Made by a program: the position numbers and the translations under genes. Source: JASSUD01 sp031963045 (GTDB lineage Bacteria; Pseudomonadota; Gammaproteobacteria; Burkholderiales; Burkholderiaceae). From it: 64,000 bases of DNA. The stretch is from contig JASSUK010000010.1 in NCBI GenBank assembly GCA_031963045.1, positions 32,975 to 96,974 of the forward strand, read 5' to 3'. The notes under the pieces are model-generated. The model made no database searches and was not told the DNA's origin. It saw only the letters and a list, made by a program, of their open reading frames with translations. Shown here piece after piece: positions 1 through 7,965 of this stretch (position 1 is its first letter; each line of letters opens with the position of its first letter).

Positions 1-35
1 CATGTTGGGGTTCGTGCCTCACCCCAACCTACCGA
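1..35. repeat. Small hairpin repeat, copy 1
   Basis: The core GTTGGGGT...ACCCCAAC can fold into a hairpin and lies directly beyond the mdh stop codon. Nearly the same sequence occurs at 4829-4863 in the same orientation and at 4730-4762 inverted. There is no T-run, so this looks like a dispersed REP-like element rather than a classical terminator, although it may still end mdh transcription. Confidence 0.6.
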
Positions 36-38
36 GTA

Positions 39-1043
39 TTACAGGCAAACGGCTTGTTCTGCGCCTAGGAGTGCATCTACAGCTGCGCGTTCTTCTTCCA
101 ATTCTTTTAGCGTGGCGTTCATTTTTTCTTGCGAAAAAGCGTCGATATCTAGACCTTGTACGATTTCGTACTCGCCATTCGCTGTGATAACGGGGAAGCC
201 ATAGACTAAGCCTTCGGGAATGCCATAGGAGCCATCAGAGGGCACGCCCATCGTGACCCATTTCCCTTGGCTGCCAAATACCCAGTCATGCATGTGGTCG
301 ATTGCTGCATTAGCAGCAGATGCTGCAGAAGAGGCTCCACGAGCATTGATAACCGTTGCACCGCGTTTACCGACTGTTGGGATAAGGTAGTCTTTCTTCC
401 AGGCATCGTCTTGCAATAAATCTTGAGCGCGTTGGCCTTCTACAGAAGCAAAGCGGATATCCGGATACATAGTAGGAGAATGGTTGCCCCATACTGCCAG
501 GTTTTCGATAGCAGACAAAGGTTTACCCAATTTTTGTGCTAGTTGCCACAATGCGCGGTTATGGTCGAGGCGCATCATCGAAGTGAAATTTTTTGCGGGT
601 AAATCGGGGGCACAGTTTTTTGCAATCCATGCATTCGTATTAGCCGGATTTCCCACTACCAACACCTTCACATCCCGGCTTGCTACGGCATTTAATGCCT
701 GACCTTGCACTTTAAAAATAGCTGCATTCGCGCTTAATAAATCTTTGCGCTCCATACCTGGGCCGCGGGGCTTTGAGCCTATTAAAAACGCATAGTCCAC
801 GTCTTTAAACGCTGTTTTGGGATCATCTGTAACTACCAAGCCTTGAAGCAGAGGAAAAGCGCAATCTTCCAATTCCATCACTACACCTTTTAGCGCGTTC
901 TGCGCTTGCGGAAGGTCTAGCAAGTGCAAAACAATCGGCTGGCCTGCGCCTAATACATCCCCTTTTGCTAAACGAAAAAGAAGCGCGTAAGCGATCTGGC
1001 CTGCGGCGCCGGTAACAGCAACATGCTTGGGGGCTAATGTCAT
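39..1043 (-). CDS. mdh: Malate dehydrogenase (NAD-dependent)
   Basis: Cytosolic TCA-cycle enzyme that oxidises malate to oxaloacetate with NAD+. The 334-residue product matches the usual length for the betaproteobacterial MDH family. The N-terminal nucleotide-binding motif VTGAAGQIAYALL is at residues 10-22, the substrate and catalytic Arg/Asp region reads MMRLDHNRA, and the active-site His lies in WGNHSPTMYPD. The ATG at 1043 follows a GGAG ribosome-binding site about eight bases away. The gene is divergent from the sdh operon, the arrangement expected in Burkholderia relatives. It appears intact, and its position next to sdh supports a conserved chromosomal backbone left of the island. Confidence 0.97.
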   Translation of the reverse strand: MTLAPKHVAVTGAAGQIAYALLFRLAKGDVLGAGQPIVLHLLDLPQAQNALKGVVMELEDCAFPLLQGLVVTDDPKTAFKDVDYAFLIGSKPRGPGMERKDLLSANAAIFKVQGQALNAVASRDVKVLVVGNPANTNAWIAKNCAPDLPAKNFTSMMRLDHNRALWQLAQKLGKPLSAIENLAVWGNHSPTMYPDIRFASVEGQRAQDLLQDDAWKKDYLIPTVGKRGATVINARGASSAASAANAAIDHMHDWVFGSQGKWVTMGVPSDGSYGIPEGLVYGFPVITANGEYEIVQGLDIDAFSQEKMNATLKELEEERAAVDALLGAEQAVCL

Positions 1044-1299
1044 ACAAGATCTCCAGAAATAAGAGGGATGAATAGTAAGAAGGGGCAGCCTCTTTGCAAA
1101 AGGTGCGCTTGAAAAAATGTAATAGCCGCTATTTTAATCCCGTTTGAGAGTAGATCTTGCTGAAAAATGCTGCAAACTGGTAAATATGATGCAATAAATA
1201 GCAAATTCTGCAAAAAACTCTACAAAGATCATCACAACTTCATAAACTTCTTATGCAAAAACGCCTAGAATTACGCCTTCGTTATAAGAGGGGGTGCAT
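1044..1299. promoter_or_regulatory. Divergent mdh/sdhC intergenic region
   Basis: This 256-base AT-rich gap separates divergent mdh and sdhC and must hold both promoters. A possible rightward promoter is TTGCAA at 1094-1099 followed after 18 bases by TGTAAT at 1118-1123, which would leave a leader of about 170 bases before sdhC. The assignment rests on consensus matching only. No GntR-type regulator gene lies between the two, although I recall one in some Burkholderia genomes. Confidence 0.35.
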
Positions 1300-1710
1300 A
1301 TGGCCGACACCGGCAACCAAAAAAAGCGCGTGTATCGCAATATCGCGTTTAGTCAAATTCTGAGCTACCGACTTCCACCAGCTGGAATCGTATCGATCTT
1401 GCACCGCATCAGTGGTGTACTTTTATTCTTATCTTTGCCGCTTACTTTGTATTGGTTTGGGCAAAGCCTATATTCAGAAGCAAGCTTTGCCACGCTCAAA
1501 GCATGGACTTCTTGTGCGGTGGTGAAACTCGTGATCCTGGGGCTTGCATGGGCCTTTTTGTATCATTTCTGTGCAGGGCTTCGGCATGTGTGTATGGATT
1601 TACACATTGGAGTCAACCGACAAGCTGGTAACCGAAGCGCAATAGGTGTACTCAGTCTCTCGATTCTGCTCAGCGCAGCAGTGGCATTAAAATTATTTGG
1701 AGTGTTTTAA
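1300..1710 (+). CDS. sdhC: Succinate dehydrogenase cytochrome b556 subunit
   Basis: Membrane anchor subunit of respiratory complex II that helps bind heme b and ubiquinone in the inner membrane. The product of about 136 residues has three hydrophobic helices and the family signature SILHRISGVLLF. The heme-ligand His lies in the GLRHVCMDLHIG segment. An upstream in-frame GTG at 1294 exists, but the GAGGGGG ribosome-binding site sits at proper distance from the ATG at 1300, so that start is chosen. sdhD follows after two bases, so the two are co-transcribed. Confidence 0.95.
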   Translation: MADTGNQKKRVYRNIAFSQILSYRLPPAGIVSILHRISGVLLFLSLPLTLYWFGQSLYSEASFATLKAWTSCAVVKLVILGLAWAFLYHFCAGLRHVCMDLHIGVNRQAGNRSAIGVLSLSILLSAAVALKLFGVF

Positions 1711-1712
1711 CG

Positions 1713-2099
1713 ATGGCTTCCCATTCTGCCCATACTTCGGGCAAAACAGGTGCAAAACGCCAAGTCATAGGCGCGACGCATTACGGCACACGCGACTGGC
1801 TAGCGCAGCGCATCACCGCCGTGGTCATGGCGATTTATACCGTTATTTTGCTGGGTTGGTTTTTTACCGCTAAGCATTTTTCGTACGCAGGATGGATTGC
1901 CATTTTTGCACACCCTTGGATGAAGGCCGCTACCTTCGCCACACTGCTTGGGCTGTTCTATCACGCCTGGGTGGGGGTGCGCGATATTGCTATGGATTAC
2001 TTCAAACCTTTGTCCGTACGCCTTGTCTTTTTTACGTTTGCCCTCTTCTGGCTCCTCGCCTGTGCAGGCTACGCAGCTCATATTCTCTGGAGGGTGTAA
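1713..2099 (+). CDS. sdhD: Succinate dehydrogenase membrane anchor subunit
   Basis: Second membrane anchor of complex II, 128 residues with three hydrophobic helices. The conserved segment FYHAWVGVRDIAMDYF carries the heme-ligand His and the Asp-Tyr pair near the quinone pocket. The N-terminus contains the TRDWLAQRITAVVM family signature. It is packed between sdhC and sdhA, with gaps of two and three bases, which supports a single operon. It seems intact. Confidence 0.95.
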   Translation: MASHSAHTSGKTGAKRQVIGATHYGTRDWLAQRITAVVMAIYTVILLGWFFTAKHFSYAGWIAIFAHPWMKAATFATLLGLFYHAWVGVRDIAMDYFKPLSVRLVFFTFALFWLLACAGYAAHILWRV

Positions 2100-2102
2100 T
2101 TC

Positions 2103-3893
2103 ATGACCACTATTAAATCCACCCTTCCACGCCGACGCTTTGATGTAGTGATCGTTGGAGCCGGCGGCTCGGGCATGCGTGCTTCGCTGCAACTCGCGCG
2201 CGCAGGCCTCTCGGTTGCCGTGCTCTCAAAAGTTTTCCCCACACGTTCCCATACTGTGGCTGCTCAAGGAGGTATTGGCGCCTCTCTTGGCAATATGAGT
2301 GAAGATAATTGGCACTACCATTTTTATGACACCGTAAAAGGTTCTGACTGGCTAGGCGACCAAGACGCTATCGAATTTATGTGCCGCGAAGCACCACGCG
2401 CAGTCTATGAGCTCGAGCACTTCGGCATGCCCTTCGATCGCAACCCCGATGGCACCATCTATCAGCGCCCCTTCGGCGGACACACGGTGAACTACGGTGA
2501 AAAACCCGTGCAACGGGCCTGCGCAGCAGCAGACCGTACCGGACACGCCCTACTCCATACGCTCTACCAGCAAAACGTACAAGCACGTACCCATTTCTTT
2601 GTGGAGTGGATGGCCCTTGACCTCATTCGCGATGAAGAAGGCGATGTGGTGGGCGTAACCGCTCTTGAAATGGAAACCGGTGAAATCTATATTTTAGAAG
2701 CCAAATGCACCCTCTTCGCAACTGGCGGAGCAGGTCGTATTTATGCTGCATCGACCAATGCCTTTATTAATACAGGCGATGGCTTAGGCATGGCTGCCCG
2801 CGCAGGTCTTCCTTTGCAAGATATGGAGTTTTGGCAATTCCACCCCACAGGTGTAGCAGGCGCAGGTGTGCTGATTACAGAAGGGGTGCGAGGCGAAGGC
2901 GGTATCTTGCGCAATGCACAAGGCGAGCGTTTTATGGAACGCTATGCTCCTACGCTTAAAGATTTGGCTCCACGCGATTTCGTTTCACGCGCTATGGACC
3001 AGGAAATTAAAGAAGGTCGTGGTTGCGGACCCAATAAAGACCATGTATTGCTAGATTTATCGCACATTGGCTCCGATACCATCCGCAAGCGCTTGCCCTC
3101 CATTCATGAGATCGCTCTCAAATTTGCCAATGTAGATTGCATTAAAGAAGCGATTCCTGTCGTGCCAACTATCCACTATCAGATGGGCGGTATTCCCACC
3201 TCGATCAGTGGTCAAGTAGTGGGCCGTTCCTATGGCTCTGATTCTGCAGTCAATGCACCCGTTCAAGGGCTGTATGCTGTAGGCGAATGTGCCTGTGTAT
3301 CCGTACATGGAGCAAATCGCTTAGGCACCAATTCCTTGCTTGACCTTGTCGTGTTTGGGCGTGCTGCAGGTCAGGCTATTGTAGAGCAGATTACTAAATC
3401 TCCTACTAGCCACAAACCTTTGCCAGCAGATGCAGCCGATCGTTCACTTGAGCGCCTAGCCAAACTCGATACCAGCACATCGGGCGAATACACCCAAACC
3501 ATTGCAAACGATATACGCAAAACCATGCAAGCGCATGCAGGGGTATTCCGCACAAACGATTTACTGGAACAAGGCGTAGAAAAGCTACATACGCTGAGAG
3601 AACGGGTAAGCAAAGTGCATCTCAAAGACAAATCTAAAGTCTTTAACACCGCACGTGTCGAAGCATTAGAGCTGGCTAACTTGATTGAAGTAGCTAGCGC
3701 AACCATGGTTGGAGCGCAGGCACGTAAAGAAAGCCGCGGCGCCCATGCCCACCGCGACCACCCTGAGCGTGATGATAAACAATGGATGCAACACACCCTG
3801 TGGTATAGCGAAGGTAATAAGCTAGATTACAAACCCGTACAGTTAAAACCGTTGACGGTTGAGAGCGTACCTCCTAAAGCGCGGACGTTTTAA
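2103..3893 (+). CDS. sdhA: Succinate dehydrogenase flavoprotein subunit
   Basis: Catalytic subunit that oxidises succinate to fumarate on the cytoplasmic face of the inner membrane. The 596-residue length is typical. The N-terminal Rossmann motif VVIVGAGGSGMRA binds FAD, and the His for covalent FAD attachment lies in RSHTVAAQGGIGA. The substrate-site segments FWQFHPTGVAGAGVL and HGANRLGTNSLLDLV are both present. The C-terminus ends in the usual basic, proline-rich tail. It is the third gene of sdhCDAB. No damage is visible. Confidence 0.98.
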   Translation: MTTIKSTLPRRRFDVVIVGAGGSGMRASLQLARAGLSVAVLSKVFPTRSHTVAAQGGIGASLGNMSEDNWHYHFYDTVKGSDWLGDQDAIEFMCREAPRAVYELEHFGMPFDRNPDGTIYQRPFGGHTVNYGEKPVQRACAAADRTGHALLHTLYQQNVQARTHFFVEWMALDLIRDEEGDVVGVTALEMETGEIYILEAKCTLFATGGAGRIYAASTNAFINTGDGLGMAARAGLPLQDMEFWQFHPTGVAGAGVLITEGVRGEGGILRNAQGERFMERYAPTLKDLAPRDFVSRAMDQEIKEGRGCGPNKDHVLLDLSHIGSDTIRKRLPSIHEIALKFANVDCIKEAIPVVPTIHYQMGGIPTSISGQVVGRSYGSDSAVNAPVQGLYAVGECACVSVHGANRLGTNSLLDLVVFGRAAGQAIVEQITKSPTSHKPLPADAADRSLERLAKLDTSTSGEYTQTIANDIRKTMQAHAGVFRTNDLLEQGVEKLHTLRERVSKVHLKDKSKVFNTARVEALELANLIEVASATMVGAQARKESRGAHAHRDHPERDDKQWMQHTLWYSEGNKLDYKPVQLKPLTVESVPPKARTF

Positions 3894-4002
3894 TGTAATG
3901 AGGTCTGCATATCGGCCAGTTTCCTTGCGCCAAAATGCAGGCCTCAAACGCACCCGGCCCCCTATTTCCTATTTTGCTGCGTAATACACTGAAGGTTGTT
4001 TC

Positions 4003-4707
4003 ATGACAAAACGCATTTTTGATATCTATCGCTATGACCCAGATCTTGGCATAGCACCTAGAATGCAGACCTACGAGGTCGATCTAGATGGTGGCGAGCG
4101 CATGCTGCTCGACGCACTTATCCGCTTAAAAGCTATTGACGAATCGCTCGCCTTTCGCCGCTCCTGTCGTGAAGGGGTATGTGGCTCCGATGCAATGAAC
4201 ATCAACGGCAAAAATGGTCTAGCTTGCTTAATTAATCTAAATGAGCTGCCAAAGCGCATCGTATTGCGCCCCCTGCCCGGCCTACCCGTAGTGCGCGATT
4301 TAATCTGCGATTTCACCCAATTTTTTGCGCAATACCACTCCATTCAGCCATACCTGATTAACAACACCCCTCCTCCAGAAAAAGAGCGCTTACAAAGCCC
4401 TCAAGAGCGTGATGAACTCGATGGCCTATACGAGTGTATTCTCTGCGCAAGCTGCTCCACCTCTTGCCCAAGCTTCTGGTGGAACCCAGACAAATTCGTC
4501 GGTCCTGCTGGCTTACTACAAGCCTACCGCTTCATAGCAGACAGCCGCGACCAAGCGACGGCAGAGCGTTTAGACAACCTAGAAGACCCTTATCGCCTAT
4601 TCCGCTGCCGCAGCATCATGAACTGCGTCGACGTATGCCCCAAAGGCCTCAACCCCACCAAGGCAATCGGCAAAATCAAAGAACTCATGGTACGCCGCAG
4701 CGCCTAA
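4003..4707 (+). CDS. sdhB: Succinate dehydrogenase iron-sulfur subunit
   Basis: Electron-transfer subunit of complex II, 234 residues. The N-terminal ferredoxin fold has the [2Fe-2S] cysteines in SCREGVCGSDAMNINGKNG, and the C-terminal domain has the [4Fe-4S]/[3Fe-4S] cysteine clusters CILCASCSTSCP and CRSIMNCVDVCPKGLNP. A 109-base gap separates it from sdhA, longer than the other gaps in the operon, with no gene visible inside. sdhE follows, although two hairpin repeats lie in between. Confidence 0.97.
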   Translation: MTKRIFDIYRYDPDLGIAPRMQTYEVDLDGGERMLLDALIRLKAIDESLAFRRSCREGVCGSDAMNINGKNGLACLINLNELPKRIVLRPLPGLPVVRDLICDFTQFFAQYHSIQPYLINNTPPPEKERLQSPQERDELDGLYECILCASCSTSCPSFWWNPDKFVGPAGLLQAYRFIADSRDQATAERLDNLEDPYRLFRCRSIMNCVDVCPKGLNPTKAIGKIKELMVRRSA

Positions 4708-4729
4708 AGTAATAATTGCTTTGCTGAAT

Positions 4730-4762
4730 GGTAGGTTGGGGTGACGAAGGAACCCCAACATG
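4730..4762. repeat. Small hairpin repeat, copy 2 (inverted)
   Basis: The sequence is the reverse complement of the elements at 1-35 and 4829-4863 apart from small changes, with GGTTGGGGT and ACCCCAAC arms. Together with copy 3 it forms an inverted pair between sdhB and sdhE. It may stabilise the mRNA or attenuate transcription; that is inference. Confidence 0.6.
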
Positions 4763-4828
4763 CAAGCCACAGACCTTTAACATTAATTTCGACATGCATA
4801 GGCAGATTTTAAAAAGGCTGGTGGTATG

Positions 4829-4863
4829 CATGTTGGGGTTCGTACCTCACCACCAACCTACGA
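4829..4863. repeat. Small hairpin repeat, copy 3
   Basis: This copy matches positions 1-35 almost base for base over its first half (CATGTTGGGGTTCGT) and has a changed second arm. It ends eight bases before the preferred start of sdhE at 4871. Confidence 0.6.
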
Positions 4864-4870
4864 TACAAAC

Positions 4871-5170
4871 ATGCATCCTACAAATCCCCCCCTCCACACA
4901 TCAAGAGCCAAGCTACGCTGGCGCGCACGCCGCGGATTACTGGAAAATGACCTCTTACTTACCCGTTTTTTAGACACCTACGAAGCCACCCTCACTGATG
5001 CCGAAGTCGAAGTATTCGAACAAATCTTAGATCTGAGTGATAACGATCTAATGGATTTACTACTAGAACGTAATGAACCCAGCAAACTTTCCACCCCACT
5101 AAGTCCCGAATTGACAGCCAACCCTGTATTTAAAACATGCCTTGCAAAGCTGCGATGCCAAAATGCATAA
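4871..5170 (+). CDS. sdhE: FAD assembly factor SdhE
   Basis: Small SdhE/CptB-type protein that promotes covalent flavinylation of SdhA. The product is about 99 residues and carries the hallmark RGxxE motif as RRGLLEND. Acidic helical segments follow, as expected for the five-helix fold. The frame also opens upstream at 4826, but those codons run through a hairpin repeat, so the internal ATG at 4871 is chosen; its ribosome-binding site is weak. In Burkholderia gltA normally follows sdhE. Here the next items are a tRNA and an island instead. Confidence 0.9.
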   Translation: MHPTNPPLHTSRAKLRWRARRGLLENDLLLTRFLDTYEATLTDAEVEVFEQILDLSDNDLMDLLLERNEPSKLSTPLSPELTANPVFKTCLAKLRCQNA

Positions 5171-5247
5171 AAATTACTAAAAATGGCGTGCTATCTGCAT
5201 AAAAAAAGAAATACCAAAACACCTCCCTTTTTAAATAACAATTTTGC

Positions 5248-5253
5248 TATAAT
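5248..5253 (+). promoter_or_regulatory. tRNA-Ser promoter -10 box
   Basis: A perfect TATAAT lies 16 bases upstream of the mature tRNA 5' end. The -35 region (around 5225-5231) is a poor match. Confidence 0.65.
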
Positions 5254-5269
5254 CGCACGCTTTCGTGCA

Positions 5270-5359
5270 GGAGAGATGGATGAGCGGCTTAAGTCGCACG
5301 CCTGGAAAGCGTGTGTAGGGTCAAACCTACCGGGGGTTCGAATCCCCCTCTCTCCGCCA
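5270..5359 (+). tRNA. tRNA-Ser (anticodon GGA)
   Basis: This is a 90-base class II tRNA. The acceptor stem pairs GGAGAGA (5270-5276) with TCTCTCC (5349-5355), followed by discriminator G and an encoded CCA. The anticodon loop reads CTGGAAA, giving GGA for serine UCC/UCU codons. The long variable arm and the T-loop GGTTCGAAT are present. The 3' half is a classic tyrosine-integrase attachment site, and a leftward integrase relic follows within about 40 bases. Confidence 0.97.
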
Positions 5360-5399
5360 GAAAACCCTTATAAATCAATAAATTAGCGAAATCGCATAA

Positions 5400-6422
5400 T
5401 CACAGATTGGGGTGGTTTTTGGCTGTTTTGGCACTGAAATGACACGAAAATGGCAGCATTTTTGACGCGAATTTCTCCACCGCTTTCCCACCTGCATCAG
5501 GATCTGCTTGAGGCATCCAACGTGCGTAGATGCGCGCTGTTATAGTCCCATCTGTTTTGCTACCCACATGAGATATTCGCCAGCTGACAACATCATACTG
5601 GCATACGTATGACGAGTTTGATAAGGTCGTCAGTATCTCACTTCTGCTTTTTTTAGCACACTCCTCCAAACGTTGCGGATTGGGTAATCCCCCTCCCATC
5701 TCTGGTTAGTTTCTGGGTCCAAAAAAATGGCCTTGTTTCGAATAGAGCTATTTTCCTTATGCTCCTGATTCAGAGCATTAAGAGCATCTAAAGCTGGCGG
5801 CAAAATCTTTATATTGCGTCTACCTGACCGAGTTTTTGTATTCTCCGCCACGCCCTTAGCCGCCTGTGTTATTGCTCGTCTAACCTTAATCTCCTTTTCT
5901 ACAAAATCAATATCTGACCAATTAAGTGCTACTAATTCACTTGTACGCAATCCTGACCAAAAAGCAAACTTAATCATGTTAGCTACTTGAAAAGGAAGCG
6001 CTGAAATGATTATTTCTTGCTCCTCGATAGTAAATGGGTCAATATCTTCAGTTTCCTTTGGCTTGCTTTGTTGGCGGTATGTCCAGTTATATAGCGGATT
6101 CTCCTTGATCAATCTCTTATTCACGGCATCACTTAATGCTTGCCGAAGTACACTTCTCCAAATAAGATTTAACAGTTTGAACTTGCTCTTTCTTTTCAGC
6201 AAAAAGAACAGCCTTGGATGATTTTGGAAAAGTTTCTGCGTAATCAAATGCTCCAAATTCAATTGCATGCAGAATCGCTGCATGGTGTTGCTCTACACGC
6301 CTCAAATTAGCGGCGGTGGGCTTAAGCCCAATTCGTTCACGGCAGCGGACGCCGCGGTACATAAACGAGATTTGTATACTGCTCGCTGAGATAGCTTTAA
6401 TACCCCGCCCTTCTCTACCCAT
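5400..6422 (-). pseudogene. Tyrosine-recombinase phage integrase, decayed
   Basis: Once a phage-type integrase that would have inserted the element into the tRNA-Ser gene. Reading leftwards, the arm-binding N-terminal domain (MGREGRGIKAISAS) occupies one frame, and the catalytic part with GLRTSELVALNWSDID (box I Arg) occupies another, so there is a frameshift near 6130-6280. The catalytic frame then meets a TGA at 5630-5632. Beyond it TRHTYASMMLSAGE (box II) and IYARWMP (catalytic Tyr) can still be read, but a further frame change separates them near 5555. All catalytic motifs are therefore recognisable but no intact protein is possible. The start overlaps the excisionase gene. Confidence 0.9.
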
Positions 6423-6580
6423 ATTTCATAGCCCCTCACATCAATCAATATTCGCCCATCCGGCGCTTTATGCCATATCTCATCCTGTTGCCAGATACCA
6501 TCCCGAATTTTTGAGCGAACAGCATCTTCGGTATATCCTGACTCATCTGCAAATTTCGGAATAGTTAAATAACGCAACAT
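6302..6580 (-). CDS. Excisionase-like DNA-binding protein
   Basis: A 92-residue protein resembling prophage excisionases that bend attachment-site DNA during excision. The N-terminal winged-helix type pattern reads MLRYLTIPKFADESGYTEDA, followed by PDGRILIDVRGYEIWVE, both typical of the family. The gene overlaps the start of the integrase, as is common in xis-int pairs. The last 35 residues after WVEKG look unlike family members, so the 3' end may be shifted. With the integrase broken it probably has no partner. Confidence 0.65.
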   Translation of the reverse strand: MLRYLTIPKFADESGYTEDAVRSKIRDGIWQQDEIWHKAPDGRILIDVRGYEIWVEKGGVLKLSQRAVYKSRLCTAASAAVNELGLSPPPLI

Positions 6581-6798
6581 TTGGCCTTATATTCCTATCA
6601 GGTACTTAATCTCACTTAACAAACCTATACCAACACTACGTCTGGCTAGGCGGCAAAAAAACCTATGTAATACGCATCACCCTCTCCTCTTTTCATAAAA
6701 ATCTTCCCAGTTATCCCGCATTTTTATTTGCGCGAGGCTTTTGAAACTTTTTTCCCATATACGGCGAAAAGGCGATCTGAAAAGAACGGAATCAATCA

Positions 6799-7709
6799 TA
6801 AAACGACCTGCTTTTCAATTTTACCCGAGCGATTGGCGTAAAGATTCGGCGTTGCAAAGTCGCTAGCTAGCGGCAAGGGGGTTATTGGCAGAAATGATCT
6901 GCATCATGCACGAATGTGTGCCATATGGTAATTTGGCACTCAATGGAAAACCTATGGATACGGCCTCGCTAGCTCGTCTGTCCGGGGAAACTGAAGAAAC
7001 GATCAAAAGGCTATTAGAAGAATTGGAGAGTGCGGGGGTATTTTCACGGACTAAAGACGGATGCATCTATTCTCGCCGAATGATCAAAGATGAAGCTCTT
7101 CGAGAAGAGCGCTCCACTGCTGGTAAATTAGGTGGAAATCCGCATTTAATAAAGCAAAAGGTTAACCCCTTTGTTAACCATCAGGATAACCAGAAGGTTA
7201 AGCCTTATCTGGATATCACGTTAAGCTGTAGCAAAGCAAAATTGCAAGAGCAGGTTAAGCCAAACCTAACCCCTTCATCTTCATCTTCAATTTCATCTTT
7301 AGATTTACCTTCCGCGGAAACAAAAAAAGAGGTTGGTGAAGACGTCGCCGTTGTTACTACGACTCAAAGAGACGACGATTGCCCCCAAAATGAGGAGGAA
7401 TGGGCAGCATATTTTGTACTGCAAGATGGAGGGCGCCGCAAGGTATGGCCTTTTTTTACGGCCTGGTATGCAGCAAGAGTAACTATCAGGCAAGTTGCAC
7501 AGGCAATAGGCGCTGCTCGAGAAAAATCATCAGAACCCATTGCCTGTTTACCAGCCTATGTGGATCGCATATTGGCATCACAAGCCCAAGAATGTAAGCA
7601 GGGACGGAAACCCAATTCAGGTAAACAGACTGCATTAGAAGCCCATAACGCACATATTGCGAACCAATGGTTATCCGCGGCGGAGGTACAAAATGCATCT
7701 GCAGGATAA
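6799..7709 (+). pseudogene. Prophage replication-type protein, N-terminally broken
   Basis: The family is common in Burkholderia prophages and begins with MKRPAFQFYPADWRKD. Here the same segment can be read from 6799, but the start codon is ATA, a frame change of one base occurs near 6840, and an in-frame TAG lies at 6864-6866. The rest is open from a TTG at 6885 (CIMHECVPYGNLALNGKPMD, helix-turn-helix-like LARLSGETEETIKRLLEELE) to 7709. The C-terminal part has a Ser-rich linker and a helical region. A shortened product from an internal start cannot be excluded, but three lesions at one end suggest a fossil gene. It overlaps the next phage gene by 16 bases. Confidence 0.7.
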
Positions 7710-7965
7710 AGCGGCGTTCGGGATGCTGTTGCAGGGCGTCTATGACTTTTATGAAAAAACCCTCAGTTCATCGATTTTGAACCTGTGGTGGCAAGCGATG
7801 GAATCGTTTGAAATTAAAGTGCTATCAGAGGCATTCAGTAGGCATTGTATGAACCCCGACAACGGCCAATTTTTGCCTAAACCTGCTGATATCGTGCGCT
7901 TACTTCATGGATCAACAAAATATAGGGCGATATCACCCTATCTATTAACCGACCTAAATCCATAA
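7694..7965 (+). CDS. Truncated phage-type protein
   Basis: About 90 residues from the ATG at 7694, beginning MHLQDKAAFGMLLQGVYDFY. It resembles a small replication-associated prophage protein usually found next to the preceding gene, including the later NPDNGQFLPKPADIVRLLHGST segment. After that conserved segment the reading frame continues only 18 residues, into the 3' end of the convergent tccC gene. Family members are, as I recall, longer. The Tc locus junction thus appears to have cut this gene at about 7915. The name and function are uncertain. Confidence 0.5.

Noticed and set aside
4728..4973. 81-codon frame across the hairpin repeats
   Set aside because: It runs through two repeat copies and overlaps sdhE in another frame; it is a by-product of the repeats.
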